Shown: positions 42,836 to 52,024 of the stretch, piece by piece
Position numbering within the stretch: the stretch's first letter is position 1
How the letters are laid out: every line of letters starts with the position of its first letter
From: Microbacterium sp. lyk4-40-TSB-66
GTDB lineage: Bacteria > Actinomycetota > Actinomycetes > Actinomycetales > Microbacteriaceae
Direction: 5' to 3'
NCBI RefSeq assembly: GCF_030209475.1
Contig: NZ_JARVRW010000003.1
Location: 186,001 to 250,000, forward strand
DNA length: 64,000 nt
The notes under the pieces: generated by a model
What the model saw: only the letters and a program-made list of their open reading frames with translations
Database searches by the model: none
What the model was told of the DNA's origin: nothing
Program-made: the position numbers and the translations under genes

Positions 42836-44119
42836 ATGACACGCACCGATCCCTCTCGCGAAGACACCCGCGCCCGCATCCACCCCGCCTGGGGGGTCGC
42901 GGCCGTCGCCTTCGTGGCACTGCTCGCCGCGGCCGGGTTCCGTGCGGCGCCCGGGGCGCTCATGGTGCCGCTGAACGAGGAGTTCGGCTGGTCGACGAGC
43001 GTGATGTCGCTCGCCGTCAGCGTCAACCTGCTGCTCTACGGCCTGACCGCGCCGTTCGCCGCCGCGCTCATGGATCGCTTCGGCATCCGCCAGGTCGTCG
43101 CGACCGCCCTCACGCTCGTCGCCCTCGGCGCCGGAGGCAGCGTCGTGATGACCGCGTCGTGGCAGCTGCTGATCTTCTGGGGAGTCCTGATCGGCCTCGG
43201 CACCGGGTCGATGGCGCTCGTGTTCGCCGCCACCATCGCGAACCGCTGGTTCGTGCGCCGCCGCGGTCTCGTGATGGGCATCCTCACCGCCGGTTCCGCC
43301 ACCGGACAGCTGATCTTCCTCCCACCCGTCGCCGCCCTCGCCGACGGCACCGGCTGGCGGGCGGCATCCCTCGTCATCGCCGCCGCCGCGCTGCTGGCGG
43401 TCCCCCTCGTCTGGTTCGTACTGCGGGATCACCCGCGCGACCGCGGTGTTCTCCCGTACGGCGCGGATGCCGCCACCTACAGCGCACCGCCGGCGGTCGC
43501 GGGCGGCGCCGTGAAACGCGCTCTCGAGGGGTTGGCGTATGCGGCGAAGCGGCGGTCGTTCTGGGCCCTGGCCATCGCGTTCGCCATCTGCGGAGCCACG
43601 ACGAACGGGCTCATCGGCATCCATTTCATCCCGTCCGCCCACGACCACGGCATGGCCACGACGACGGCGGCCGGGCTCCTCGCGGTCGTCGGGGTGTTCG
43701 ACATCGTCGGCACGATCGCCTCGGGCTGGCTCACCGACAAGTTCGATCCTCGCAAGCTCCTCGTCTTCTATTACGTCTTCCGCGGGGTCGGGCTGCTGCT
43801 TTTGCCCTGGCTGCTGGCCGAGACGATCCACCCGAGCATCGTGCTGTTCGTCGTCATCTACGGGCTCGACTGGGTCGCCACCGTCCCGCCCACCGCCGCC
43901 CTCTGCCGTGAGCTCTTCGGCGAGCGCGGCACCATCGTGTTCGGGTGGGTCTTCGCCGCCCACCAGATCGGCGCCGCCATCGCCGCCCTCGGCGCCGGCG
44001 TCATCCGCGACACCTTCGGCGAGTACACCTACGCCTGGTGGGGAGGCGCGGCGCTCTGCGTCATCGCCGCCGTGCTGTCGATCGCGGTGAAAAGGGCGAA
44101 AACCCCGACCGCGGTGTGA
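42836..44119 (+). CDS. MFS transporter
   Basis: A 427-residue membrane transporter with 12 predicted helices. The beginning (GVAAVAFVALLAAAGFRAAP then GALMVPLNEEFGWSTSVMSL) and the loop motif AALMDRFGIRQVVA are typical of the oxalate/formate-antiporter-like or monocarboxylate-type major facilitators. RWFVRRRGLVMGILTAGSATG marks the second motif. Substrate is unknown. I chose the ATG five bases after a GGAG; a GTG two codons earlier would overlap that site. It follows the MarR gene on the same strand and is the likely target of that regulator. Confidence 0.9.
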   Translation: MTRTDPSREDTRARIHPAWGVAAVAFVALLAAAGFRAAPGALMVPLNEEFGWSTSVMSLAVSVNLLLYGLTAPFAAALMDRFGIRQVVATALTLVALGAGGSVVMTASWQLLIFWGVLIGLGTGSMALVFAATIANRWFVRRRGLVMGILTAGSATGQLIFLPPVAALADGTGWRAASLVIAAAALLAVPLVWFVLRDHPRDRGVLPYGADAATYSAPPAVAGGAVKRALEGLAYAAKRRSFWALAIAFAICGATTNGLIGIHFIPSAHDHGMATTTAAGLLAVVGVFDIVGTIASGWLTDKFDPRKLLVFYYVFRGVGLLLLPWLLAETIHPSIVLFVVIYGLDWVATVPPTAALCRELFGERGTIVFGWVFAAHQIGAAIAALGAGVIRDTFGEYTYAWWGGAALCVIAAVLSIAVKRAKTPTAV

Positions 44120-44154
44120 CCGCGCGGCGCGGTGGTCCCGTCCTCGTCGAGCGG

Positions 44155-44814
44155 TCAGCGCCCGAAACGCTCCCAGTGCCCCTCGGAGACGACCCGCACG
44201 TCGCCGTCCACGACCGCGAGGGCCGTCTGGTCGTCGATCGCGTACGCCGGTCCGCCGATCTTCGCCGCCCACTCCCGGGCACGCTCGGCCGTGTTGGCGG
44301 ACCATCCCGGGTAGTCGAGGTGCGGGAAGACCGAGAAGTCGACCACGCCGAGCGTCTCGTCGGTGCCGTCGGGCTGCCACCCGACGAACTCCGGGCCGAT
44401 GCGCGGCGTGAGCACCATGCTCCCGGCGCTCACCCCGACCCACACGATGTCGTGCAGCGAAGGCAGCAGCTCCGCGAGCCCGGACTCGCGCAGCCAGTGC
44501 GCGAGGTAGACCGCCTCGCCGCCGTCGACGAGGAGGACGTCGGCCTCGCGTACCCATGGCATCCATCGCTCCGGGCCGATGCTCGGCAGCACGGTGAGTT
44601 CGAGGACGCCGACCGACGTCCACCCGAGGTCGGTGAGACCGGTCTGCCCCGCCACGGTGCGCCACACGCTCGCCGGCGTGCACATCGGGTGCCCCCACTG
44701 CGCGGTCGGGATCACCAGCGCGCGGGACTCCTCGATCGGCTTGCCGAGAAGGGCGACGAGGGCATCACGGATGCCGTCGTTCGTAATCCCACCGGAGGTC
44801 AGGAGCAGTTTCAT
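44155..44814 (-). CDS. Peptidase E-like protein (S51, type 1 glutamine amidotransferase-like)
   Basis: A 219-residue cytosolic protein of the peptidase S51 family. The nucleophile Ser sits in GVSAGSMVLTP, the family elbow, near residue 130. Other family parts are LLLTSGGITNDGIRDALVAL at the start, ADVLLVDGGEAVYLAHWLRE (the GGxxxxL segment) and LGVVDFSVFPHLDYPGWSAN with the conserved His. Peptidase E cleaves Asp-X dipeptides; related enzymes such as cyanophycinase use the same fold, so the substrate is uncertain. It lies 32 bp downstream of dnaB in transcription direction and may be read through from it. Confidence 0.88.
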   Translation of the reverse strand: MKLLLTSGGITNDGIRDALVALLGKPIEESRALVIPTAQWGHPMCTPASVWRTVAGQTGLTDLGWTSVGVLELTVLPSIGPERWMPWVREADVLLVDGGEAVYLAHWLRESGLAELLPSLHDIVWVGVSAGSMVLTPRIGPEFVGWQPDGTDETLGVVDFSVFPHLDYPGWSANTAERAREWAAKIGGPAYAIDDQTALAVVDGDVRVVSEGHWERFGR

Positions 44815-44846
44815 GCGATCACCGGGACGTCGGAGGGCGGCTCGAA

Positions 44847-46214
44847 CTACATCCCCGGCGCCATGTCGGCGAACCGCGAATAGTGTCCCTGGAACGCCAC
44901 CGTGATCGTGTCTGTCGGGCCGTTACGGTGCTTCGCGACGATCAGGTCGGCCTCGCCGGCGCGCGGGCTGTCTTTCTCGTAGGCGGCCTCGCGGTGCAGC
45001 AGCACCACCATGTCGGCATCCTGCTCGATCGAGCCCGACTCACGAAGGTCGGAGAGGGCCGGCTTCTTATCGGCGCGCTGCTCAGCGCCACGGTTCAGCT
45101 GGGAGAGGGCGATGACGGGAACCTGCAGCTCCTTCGCCATCAGCTTGAGCGCACGCGAGAACTCGCTGACCTCCTGCTGACGCGACTCGACGCGCTTTCC
45201 GCTCGTGAGCAGCTGCAGGTAGTCGATGACGACCATCTTCAGGCCCTCGCGCTGCTTGAGGCGACGGCACTTCGCCCGGATCTCGACCAGCGTCATGTTG
45301 GGGCTGTCGTCGATGTAGAGGGGCGCGTCGTTGATGCGGCCGCGGGTGGCGGCCACGGTGGTCCAGTCGCGCGAATCGAGCGTGCCCTTGCGCATGCTCT
45401 GCAGCGGAATGGCTCCCTCGGCGCTGAGGAGGCGCATGGCGATCTCGCTGCGCCCCATCTCGAGCGAGAAGAAGATCGTGGGCATGTTCGCTTTGACCGC
45501 GGCAGCGCGCGCGAAGTCGAGCGCCAGCGTCGACTTACCCATGGCGGGGCGTGCGGCGATGACGATCATCTGACCCGGGTGCAGACCGTTGGTCAGCTGG
45601 TCGAGCCCGGCGAAGCCGGTAGGGATGCCCGTCATCGACCCGTCGCGGCCGCGGGCGGCCTCGATCTCTTCGACTGCGGCATCCACTGCCGTCGTCAGCG
45701 GGATGTAGTCCTCGGCGCTGTCGTCTCCCGAGACGTTGTAGATCTCGGCCTGGGCGCTGTTCACGAGCTCGATCGGGTCGCCCTCGCCGGCGTAGCCCAT
45801 CTGCACGATGCGCGTGCCGGCCTCGACCAGGCGACGCAGCAGTGCGCGCTCGGCGACGATCGACGCGTAATAGCCGGCGTTGGCGGCGGTCGGCACGATC
45901 GAGGTGAGCGTGTGGAGGTAGTCCGCTCCCCCGGCGCGCTGGAGCTCACCGGTCTTGATGAGCTCGTCGGTCACGGCGACGACGTCGGTCGGCTCACCGT
46001 GCGAGTAGAGGGTGAGGATCGCCTCGAAGATCAGCTCGTGCTTCGGGACGTAGAAGTCGCCGCCGCGGAGCGTCTCGATCACATCGGCGACGGCATCCTT
46101 CGACAGCAGCATGCCGCCCAAAGCGCTCTGCTCGGCGAGGATGTCGTGCGGGGGCGTGCGCTCGGGACGCGGTGCTTTTCCGAGACGCTCCTCGGCGATG
46201 TCAGCGATCGACAC
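44847..46214 (-). CDS. dnaB: Replicative DNA helicase DnaB
   Basis: The hexameric helicase that unwinds DNA ahead of the replication fork. Length (455 residues) is normal and no intein is present. The N-terminal domain (PPHDILAEQSALGGMLLSKD) interacts with primase. The RecA-like C-terminal domain has Walker A ARPAMGKSTLALDFARAA, Walker B MVVIDYLQLL, the ALSQLNRGAEQRADKKPALS switch region and the DADMVVLLHREAAY segment. In actinobacteria dnaB normally follows rplI in the rpsF-ssb-rpsR-rplI block; here 8.5 kb of other genes separate them. A DnaA-box cluster lies upstream and a decayed copy of the 3' part lies 11 kb away. Confidence 0.97.
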   Translation of the reverse strand: MSIADIAEERLGKAPRPERTPPHDILAEQSALGGMLLSKDAVADVIETLRGGDFYVPKHELIFEAILTLYSHGEPTDVVAVTDELIKTGELQRAGGADYLHTLTSIVPTAANAGYYASIVAERALLRRLVEAGTRIVQMGYAGEGDPIELVNSAQAEIYNVSGDDSAEDYIPLTTAVDAAVEEIEAARGRDGSMTGIPTGFAGLDQLTNGLHPGQMIVIAARPAMGKSTLALDFARAAAVKANMPTIFFSLEMGRSEIAMRLLSAEGAIPLQSMRKGTLDSRDWTTVAATRGRINDAPLYIDDSPNMTLVEIRAKCRRLKQREGLKMVVIDYLQLLTSGKRVESRQQEVSEFSRALKLMAKELQVPVIALSQLNRGAEQRADKKPALSDLRESGSIEQDADMVVLLHREAAYEKDSPRAGEADLIVAKHRNGPTDTITVAFQGHYSRFADMAPGM

Positions 46215-46804
46215 AGGCTCTCCTTCTGCTCTCGGGCCGCCCCGGCGCCCCCCTCACGCGCGCGCGGACGGATGCGATGGCGAGAGGTGGAACGACCTCG
46301 GGAGCATCCGATCACCGACGTCCGACATCGACGCGCGGCAGGGTGACAGAGATGCCCGGTGGGCTGCCCCCACGGTAGATACCACCCTCGACACGCGCAA
46401 ATGTGCCTGTGGATAACTCTGTGGAGAGTGTGCGGGAAACGCCGCAGTCTCTGTGCACAACTCCTGTGGACAAGTCGGTGGATGGTTGTGGATTTGGCGC
46501 CGTTTGCGCTGCTTGACCTGGGTTTTCTTTCTCCACAGGTTGTGTGGGGAAATCCCGGTTGAAGTAGGCGTTGAAGGTTCCTCGACTTGACAAACGCATG
46601 TGTACAACTCGGGGGATAACTCGGCGGCGGTCTACAGATGGACGGCGTCCGATGTCAAATCTCCCGACATGGCGGCGTGTCGCTCGCCACCCGCGCGTTA
46701 CGTAAGCACTACTCAGAGTTCACCCTCCCTCTTTCGCCCTGGTGAATCGAGGCGTAACGTCACCGACCTGGAGTCACCGACGATTCACCTTTGGGGGGCG
46801 AATC
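46215..46804. promoter_or_regulatory. Intergenic region with DnaA-box cluster upstream of dnaB
   Basis: A 590-bp gene-free region between the divergent dnaB and surface-protein genes. Between 46408 and 46620 it holds several DnaA-box-like 9-mers. Perfect or near-perfect ones (read on the minus strand unless noted) are TTATCCACA at 46408-46416, TTGTGCACA at 46452-46460, TTGTCCACA at 46465-46473, TTCTCCACA at 46529-46537 (plus strand) and TTGTACACA at 46599-46607; CTCTCCACA and AAATCCACA are weaker. DnaA bound here could control dnaB or titrate DnaA. The rest has the palindrome TTACGTAA near 46698 and repeats near the next start. Confidence 0.75.
46741..46789. repeat. Inverted and direct repeats before the EPV-repeat gene
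   Basis: GGTGAATCG (46741-46749) and CGATTCACC (46781-46789) are a perfect 9-bp inverted repeat with a 31-base interval. Inside it, GTCACCGAC occurs twice (46759-46767 and 46773-46781). The set ends 15 bp before the ATG at 46805, so it would lie at the start of the transcript or over the promoter. A regulatory role is likely but not proven. Confidence 0.5.
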
Positions 46805-48529
46805 ATGGATGCCACACTGAAGACGGGGGTGCCGCGCAATCTGCGCGTGTTCCTGTTCGGCGTGCTCGTGACCCTCGCCATCGCGGTCCTCTCCCTTTTC
46901 ACCACGTCGACGTCGGCCTCCGCGGACGATTCCGGGTCAGGCCTGTTGGGTGCCGTGGGGTCGACCGTGAACGGCGTGACCGACACCGCCGGCGACGTCG
47001 TCGAGCCGGTCGCCACCGCCGTGGTCGAGCCCGTCGCCGACACCGTCTCCAGCTCCTCCCCCACGACCGCCGCGGAGCCCTCGAGCACCTCTGCGGAGCC
47101 GGACACGAAAGCCGCTGACCCGGTGACCAGCGTTGTCGAGCCGGTCGCCAGCGTTGTCGAACCCGTCGCCGGCGTCGTCGAGCCGGTGACCAGCGCTGCG
47201 GAGCCGGTGACGAAGGCCGTTGAGCCCGTGACCGATGCGGTGGAACCCGTCACCAGTGCGGTGGAGCCGGTCACCAGTGCCGTGGAGCCGGTCACGAAGG
47301 CCGCCGAGCCGGTGACGAAAGCCGTCGAGCCGGTCACCACCGCGGTCACCGAGCCCGTCGCCGCCGTCACGGAGCCGGTCGCCTCTGTGGTCGAACCGGT
47401 CACCGACGCCGTGGTTGAGCCGGTTGCGGCCGTCGCAGAGCCGGTCGTGTCGAAGGTCGTGGAACCGGTCGCCAGCGCCGTCGTCGAGCCGGTATCCGCC
47501 GTCGTGGAACCCGTGGCCACCGAGGTCGTGAGGCCCGTCGTCACCGAGGTCGTCGATCCCGTCACCACAGCCGTCGTCGAACCCCTGGCATCCGCCGTCG
47601 TCGAACCGGTGGTCGGTGTCGTCGACACGGTCGTCGAGCCCGTCAACACGGCCGTCGTCGAGCCGGCCGTGGGCGTCGTCACCGACACGGTCGCTCCCGT
47701 AACCGAGGCTCTCACCGCCCCCGTCGCGCGGGTCGTCGCCCCCGTCGCGGGCGTCGTCACCACCGTCGTCGACTCGACCCCGGCGCTCGTCGACACCGCC
47801 AACGGGCTCGTGAGCGGCACGGTCGGCACGGTGGCAGATGTCGTCACGGATGTCGCCTCTTCCGGCGTCGTGGGCGCGGTCGTCGACCCGATCGTCGACA
47901 CCGCCGAGGCCCTCCCCATCGTCGGTGGGGTCATCGAGCAGACCGGCGTCGGCGGCGTCGTCACCGGCGTGGCCGGCACCGTCGATGAAACCCTCCCGGT
48001 CGTCGTCGGTACGGCGCCCGAGATCGCTCCGGTCGTCCCGTCTCTCCCCAGTGACGGCGGCGAGGTGCCCTCCCCTGCACCCGGCGTCACGGCTCCTCCC
48101 GTGACGCCGCCGGCGATTCCCTCGGATACCCCGGTCCTGACAGCCCCTGACGCTCTCGCTCCGGCCCTCCCGGCGCTGGCCGCCCTCCCGCTCCCCGCCG
48201 TCTCATCTGACGCGGTGGTCGCGCGCGTGGCGGCGTCGGTCGACCGGATCGCGCGCTTCTTCGAGGCCATTGCCCCGGCATCCATCCCCTCCTCCACCGA
48301 CGCCCCCTCTGCACCGGTCGGCTCCGACGACCCTGCGCACGTCGCGCTCGGCATGAGCACCGGCGCGGGATCCTCGGCATCCGCGGGATCGGGAGCGGCG
48401 GGAACGACCGCCGCCACCGCAGACCACGGCGCACTTTCGTTCGCGCTGACCCTTCTCGCCCGCGGGGGCGACGTCGACGACGACCTCCCCGGCATCCCCG
48501 TCTACGACACCGACGCTTCTCCTGACTGA
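46805..48529 (+). CDS. Secreted EPV-repeat protein
   Basis: A 574-residue exported protein of unknown function. A signal peptide (NLRVFLFGVLVTLAIAVLSL then FTTSTSASAD) is followed by about 250 residues built from a degenerate short unit of the type V-x-E-P-V-T/A-x-A (AVEPVTSAVEPVTSAVEPVT and variants). Val-rich stretches with PIVDTAEALPIVGGV-like segments come next, then a Pro/Ala/Ser-rich end (PALAALPLPAVSSD and beyond). There is no LPxTG/LAxTG signal and no C-terminal membrane helix, so it is probably released or held by other wall proteins. The first ATG after GGGGGGCG is used. The chaplin/collagen-like gene starts 79 bp downstream and is probably co-expressed. Confidence 0.8.
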   Translation: MDATLKTGVPRNLRVFLFGVLVTLAIAVLSLFTTSTSASADDSGSGLLGAVGSTVNGVTDTAGDVVEPVATAVVEPVADTVSSSSPTTAAEPSSTSAEPDTKAADPVTSVVEPVASVVEPVAGVVEPVTSAAEPVTKAVEPVTDAVEPVTSAVEPVTSAVEPVTKAAEPVTKAVEPVTTAVTEPVAAVTEPVASVVEPVTDAVVEPVAAVAEPVVSKVVEPVASAVVEPVSAVVEPVATEVVRPVVTEVVDPVTTAVVEPLASAVVEPVVGVVDTVVEPVNTAVVEPAVGVVTDTVAPVTEALTAPVARVVAPVAGVVTTVVDSTPALVDTANGLVSGTVGTVADVVTDVASSGVVGAVVDPIVDTAEALPIVGGVIEQTGVGGVVTGVAGTVDETLPVVVGTAPEIAPVVPSLPSDGGEVPSPAPGVTAPPVTPPAIPSDTPVLTAPDALAPALPALAALPLPAVSSDAVVARVAASVDRIARFFEAIAPASIPSSTDAPSAPVGSDDPAHVALGMSTGAGSSASAGSGAAGTTAATADHGALSFALTLLARGGDVDDDLPGIPVYDTDASPD

Positions 48530-48607
48530 GGCCGGTCGCGCCGTGCATGGCACGGCAGACGACCCCGCGCGTTCGCGCACCCTCACTCACCTACAGGAGA
48601 AACTCTC

Positions 48608-51184
48608 ATGCGCAAGTTCTACTCGCGTGCCCTCTGGGGCGCGCTCGTCGGGAGCGGTATCGCCGTTCTCGGATGCGGCATCGCCCATGCCGCAGACACC
48701 TCGGGAGCAGGCGGACTGCTCTCGGGCGACCAGGCACTCGTCTCGGTCGACCTGCCCGTCACCGTCGGCGGCAACGCCGTCTCGGTGATCGGCGACAGCA
48801 CGACCACGGATGCCACCACGACCGGCGGATCGTCCGGCTCGGGCGACGGCGGGTCCGACCACGAAGGGTCCGGGCACGAAAGCTCTGGGCACGAAGGCTC
48901 CGGGCACGAAGGCGGTGGTTCCGGCTCGGGTGGTGACGTGACCACCGACGGATCGAACAGCCTGCTCGGCGGCAACCAGGGCATCGTGTCGGTCGATGTG
49001 CCCATCACCGTGGGCGGCAACGCCGTCTCGCTGATCGGAGACAGCACCAGCACGGATGCCACCACCACCGGCGGATCGTCCGACTCCGGCTCGAACGGCG
49101 ACGTCTCGACCGACGGGTCCGACAGCCTGCTCGGCGGCAACCAAGCCGTCGTGCCGGTCGAGCTGCCCGTCACCATCGGCGGCAACGCCGTCTCGGTGAT
49201 CGGAGACAGCACCACAGCGGATGCCACCACCACGGGCGGCACGACCGACTCCAGCACGAACCGCGACGTCTCGACCGACGGGTCCGACAGCCTGCTCGGC
49301 GGCAACCAAGCCGTTGTGCCGGTCGAGCTGCCCGTCACCATCGGCGGCAATGCCGTCTCAGTGATCGGAGACAGCACCACAGCGGATGCCACCACCACGG
49401 GCGGCACGAGCGGCACAGGGGACCCGAGCGCCGGGCACCCGAGCACCGGGCACCCGAGCACGGGACATCCCGGCTCCGGCCACTCGGGCTCCGGCGGAGG
49501 CGGTGACGTCACGACCGATGCAACGGATAGCCTGCTCGGCGGCAACCAACTCGTCGCCCCGATCTCGCTTCCCGTCACCGTCGGCGGCAACGCCGTTTCG
49601 GTGATCGGTGACAGCACCTCGAAGGATGCCACCACCACCGGCGGCACGACCGGCTCCGGCACGGGCGGCGACGTCACCACGGACGGTTCGGACAGCCTGC
49701 TCGGCGGCAACCAGGCCGTCGTGCCGATCTCGCTGCCCATCACCATCGGCGGCAACGCCGTCTCGGGCATCGGCGACAGCACCTCGAAGGATGCAACCAC
49801 CACCGGCGGCACGACCGGCTCCGGCACGGGCGGCGACGTCTCGACCGACGGGTCGGACAGCCTGCTCGGCGGCAACCAGCTGATCGCCCCGATCTCGCTG
49901 CCCATCACCATCGGCGGCAATGCCGTCTCGGGCATCGGCGACAGCACCTCGAAGGATGCCACCACCACCGGCGGCACGACCGGCTCCGGCACGGGCGGCG
50001 ACGTCACGACCGACGGGTCGGACAGCCTGCTCGGCGGCAACCAAGCCGTCGTGCCGGTCGAGCTGCCCGTCACCATCGGCGGCAACGCCGTCTCGGGCAT
50101 CGGCGACAGCTACACGGAGGGCGCCACCACCACCGGCGGCACAACCGGCGCGGGCATCGGCGGCGTAACCACGGACGGAAGCGACAGCATCCTGGGCGGC
50201 AACCAGGCGATCCTGCCGATCTCCGTCCCCGTCACCATCGGCGGCAACGCGGTCTCGGTGATCGGCGACAGCACCTCGAAGGATGCCACCACCACCGGTG
50301 GCACCTCGGGCGGCCTGCTGGGTGGCATCACCACCGACGGGAGCGGAAGCATCCTCGGCGGCAACCAGCTGATCGTTCCGATCAGCCTCCCCGTCACCAT
50401 CGGCGGCAACGCCGTGTCGGTGATCGGTGACAGCACCACCGTCGGTTCCAACACCGGAACGCCGGGTACCCCGGGGACGCCTGGTCACCCGGGGACGCCT
50501 GGAACGCCTGGCACCCCGGGAACGCCGGGAACGCCTGGCACCCCGGGAACGCCCGGTATGCCCGGTAACCCGGGAACGCCCGGAACGCCCGGAAACCCCG
50601 GAACGCCCGGCACGCCCGGGACCCCCGGAAACCCCGGAAACCCCGGAAACCCCGGTAACCCCGGTAACCCGGGAACGCCCGGAACGCCCGGAACGCCCGG
50701 AAACCCCGGAACGCCCGGGACCCCCGGAAACCCCGGTAACCCGGGAACGCCCGGAAACCCCGGCACGCCCGGAACGCCCGGCAACCCCGGAACGCCCGGC
50801 ACCCCCGGCAACCCCGGAACGCCCGGCAACCCCGGCACCCCCGGAACGCCCGGCAACCCCGGCACCCCCGGCAACCCCGGCACCCCCGGAACGCCCGGAA
50901 ACCCCGGAACTCCCGGAACGCCCGGCACCCCCGGAACCCCGGGAACGTCCGGCACCTCCGGCACCTCCGGCACCACCACACCGGTGATGGGCTCCACCGC
51001 GTCGGTCTCGTCCACGAAGTACTCGGCCGCGGCGCCCGTCGCGTCGGGCACGGCGAACGCCACCGGCAAGACGCTCGCCGTCACGGGAACGGACGGGTCG
51101 GCCGCTGGCCTCGGGCTCGCGGGTCTGCTCGTAATCGTGCTGGGAGGCGCGCTGCTGCTGCGTCGTGACCGCGCGACGGTCTGA
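48608..51184 (+). CDS. Wall-anchored surface protein with chaplin-like repeats and collagen-like stalk
   Basis: An 858-residue surface protein. After a signal peptide ([21 protein letters not shown]) come ten copies of a ~40-50-residue unit: S-L-L-G-G-N-Q, then a [20 protein letters not shown] strand, then a Thr/Gly spacer. This resembles the chaplin domain of Streptomyces (GNxxxVPVxVPVNVCGNTVxVxG), but the cysteine is Gly in every copy. A collagen-like region of ~55 G-x-P/G-T-P/G-N-P triplets follows (about residues 615-790). The end is a sortase signal: LAVTGTD, a hydrophobic helix ([20 protein letters not shown]) and RRDR, fitting class E sortases. The ATG has AGGAG eight bases upstream. 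It probably forms an adhesive or hydrophobic surface layer. Confidence 0.85.
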   Translation: MRKFYSRALWGALVGSGIAVLGCGIAHAADTSGAGGLLSGDQALVSVDLPVTVGGNAVSVIGDSTTTDATTTGGSSGSGDGGSDHEGSGHESSGHEGSGHEGGGSGSGGDVTTDGSNSLLGGNQGIVSVDVPITVGGNAVSLIGDSTSTDATTTGGSSDSGSNGDVSTDGSDSLLGGNQAVVPVELPVTIGGNAVSVIGDSTTADATTTGGTTDSSTNRDVSTDGSDSLLGGNQAVVPVELPVTIGGNAVSVIGDSTTADATTTGGTSGTGDPSAGHPSTGHPSTGHPGSGHSGSGGGGDVTTDATDSLLGGNQLVAPISLPVTVGGNAVSVIGDSTSKDATTTGGTTGSGTGGDVTTDGSDSLLGGNQAVVPISLPITIGGNAVSGIGDSTSKDATTTGGTTGSGTGGDVSTDGSDSLLGGNQLIAPISLPITIGGNAVSGIGDSTSKDATTTGGTTGSGTGGDVTTDGSDSLLGGNQAVVPVELPVTIGGNAVSGIGDSYTEGATTTGGTTGAGIGGVTTDGSDSILGGNQAILPISVPVTIGGNAVSVIGDSTSKDATTTGGTSGGLLGGITTDGSGSILGGNQLIVPISLPVTIGGNAVSVIGDSTTVGSNTGTPGTPGTPGHPGTPGTPGTPGTPGTPGTPGTPGMPGNPGTPGTPGNPGTPGTPGTPGNPGNPGNPGNPGNPGTPGTPGTPGNPGTPGTPGNPGNPGTPGNPGTPGTPGNPGTPGTPGNPGTPGNPGTPGTPGNPGTPGNPGTPGTPGNPGTPGTPGTPGTPGTSGTSGTSGTTTPVMGSTASVSSTKYSAAAPVASGTANATGKTLAVTGTDGSAAGLGLAGLLVIVLGGALLLRRDRATV

Positions 51185-51194
51185 CGCGCTGACC

Positions 51195-51265
51195 CCGGGG
51201 AGGGGGTGACCTCTCCCCGGCAGGCGACACCGGATGCCGGCTATTGGGGGCGGCGTCCGGTGTCG
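51195..51265. terminator. Two hairpins between convergent genes
   Basis: CCGGGGAG (51195-51202) pairs with CTCCCCGG (51213-51220), and CGACACCGGA (51225-51234) pairs perfectly with TCCGGTGTCG (51256-51265). Both lie between the convergent surface-protein and ABC ATPase genes. No T-run follows, but the position suggests two-way transcription stops. Confidence 0.55.
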
Positions 51266-51280
51266 TGGCGCGCGCGGACG

Positions 51281-52024
51281 CTACACGGCGCCGCCGCGAC
51301 GCTCGCGTTCGAGGAAGGCGATGGTGTCGGGGTGCTGCGGAGCGTCGAGGATCTGCGCGGGGGTGCCCTGCTCGACGATGCGTCCGGCCTTCAGGAACAC
51401 GATGCGGTCGGCCACCTCGCGCGCGAACGACATCTCGTGCGTCGCCATCAACATCGTCGACCCGCGGTCACGGAGTACCCGTACGAGATCGAGCACCTCG
51501 CCGACGAGCTGCGGGTCAAGTGCCGAGGTGATCTCGTCGAGCAGCAGCAGCTCGGGATCGGTCATCACCGCGCGCACGATCGCGACGCGCTGCTGCTGGC
51601 CGCCCGACAGCCGGTCGGGGAACTCGCGCGCCTTGACCCCCAGTCCAAGCTGTTCGAGCAGCTCGGTCCCGCGGGCGTAGGCCTCGGGTTTCGGCATCCG
51701 GTGCACTTTGCGAGCGGCGAGCGTGACGTTGTCGATCACTCTCAGGTGCGGGAAGAGGTTGAAGTGCTGGAAGACGACGCCGATGCGTGCGCGGGCGGCA
51801 TCCTGGTCGATGGTCGGATCGGTGAGGTCGTCGCCGTTCAGCAGGATCTGGCCATCATCGACACGCTCGATGAGGTTGATGGTGCGCAGCAGCGTCGACT
51901 TGCCCGACCCCGACGCGCCGATGAGCACGACGACCTCGTGCTGGTCGATCGCGAGGTCGATGCCGTCGAGCACGACCTGGTCACCGAAGACCTTGCGAAC
52001 CCTCCGCGCGTCGAGCACGCTCAC
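51281..52024 (-). CDS. Polar amino-acid ABC transporter ATP-binding protein (GlnQ-like)
   Basis: A 247-residue cassette ATPase that drives the importer encoded with it. Walker A GASGSGKSTLLRTIN, Q-loop VFQHFNLFPHLRVIDNV, signature LSGGQQQRVAIVRAVM, Walker B LLLLDEITSALDP and the H-loop MATHEMSFAREVADR are all in place. The HFNLFPHL and DEITSALDP wording is typical of the polar amino-acid (PAAT/GlnQ) class. The start overlaps the permease stop by ATGA. It is convergent with the surface-protein gene. Confidence 0.94.
   Translation of the reverse strand: MSVLDARRVRKVFGDQVVLDGIDLAIDQHEVVVLIGASGSGKSTLLRTINLIERVDDGQILLNGDDLTDPTIDQDAARARIGVVFQHFNLFPHLRVIDNVTLAARKVHRMPKPEAYARGTELLEQLGLGVKAREFPDRLSGGQQQRVAIVRAVMTDPELLLLDEITSALDPQLVGEVLDLVRVLRDRGSTMLMATHEMSFAREVADRIVFLKAGRIVEQGTPAQILDAPQHPDTIAFLERERRGGAV

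Noticed and set aside
46408..46620. Chromosomal origin oriC itself
   Set aside because: DnaA boxes are clustered, but dnaA, dnaN and rpmH are not adjacent and no clear AT-rich unwinding element is visible. A secondary DnaA-binding site is the safer reading.
46774..48495. A 573-codon frame opposite the EPV-repeat gene
   Set aside because: It is a Ser/Thr/Gly-rich mirror of the repeat on the other strand. The plus strand has a ribosome-binding site and a signal peptide; this frame has neither.
48619..50100. Long minus-strand frames opposite the chaplin-like repeats
   Set aside because: They are created by the repeat periodicity. The plus-strand frame has a signal peptide, repeats and a sorting signal in order.
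50454..50980. CRISPR-like or minisatellite array in the short GGNACNCCN repeats
   Set aside because: The period is a multiple of three inside an open frame and encodes Gly-x-Pro triplets, so it is a collagen-like coding repeat. There are no spacers.
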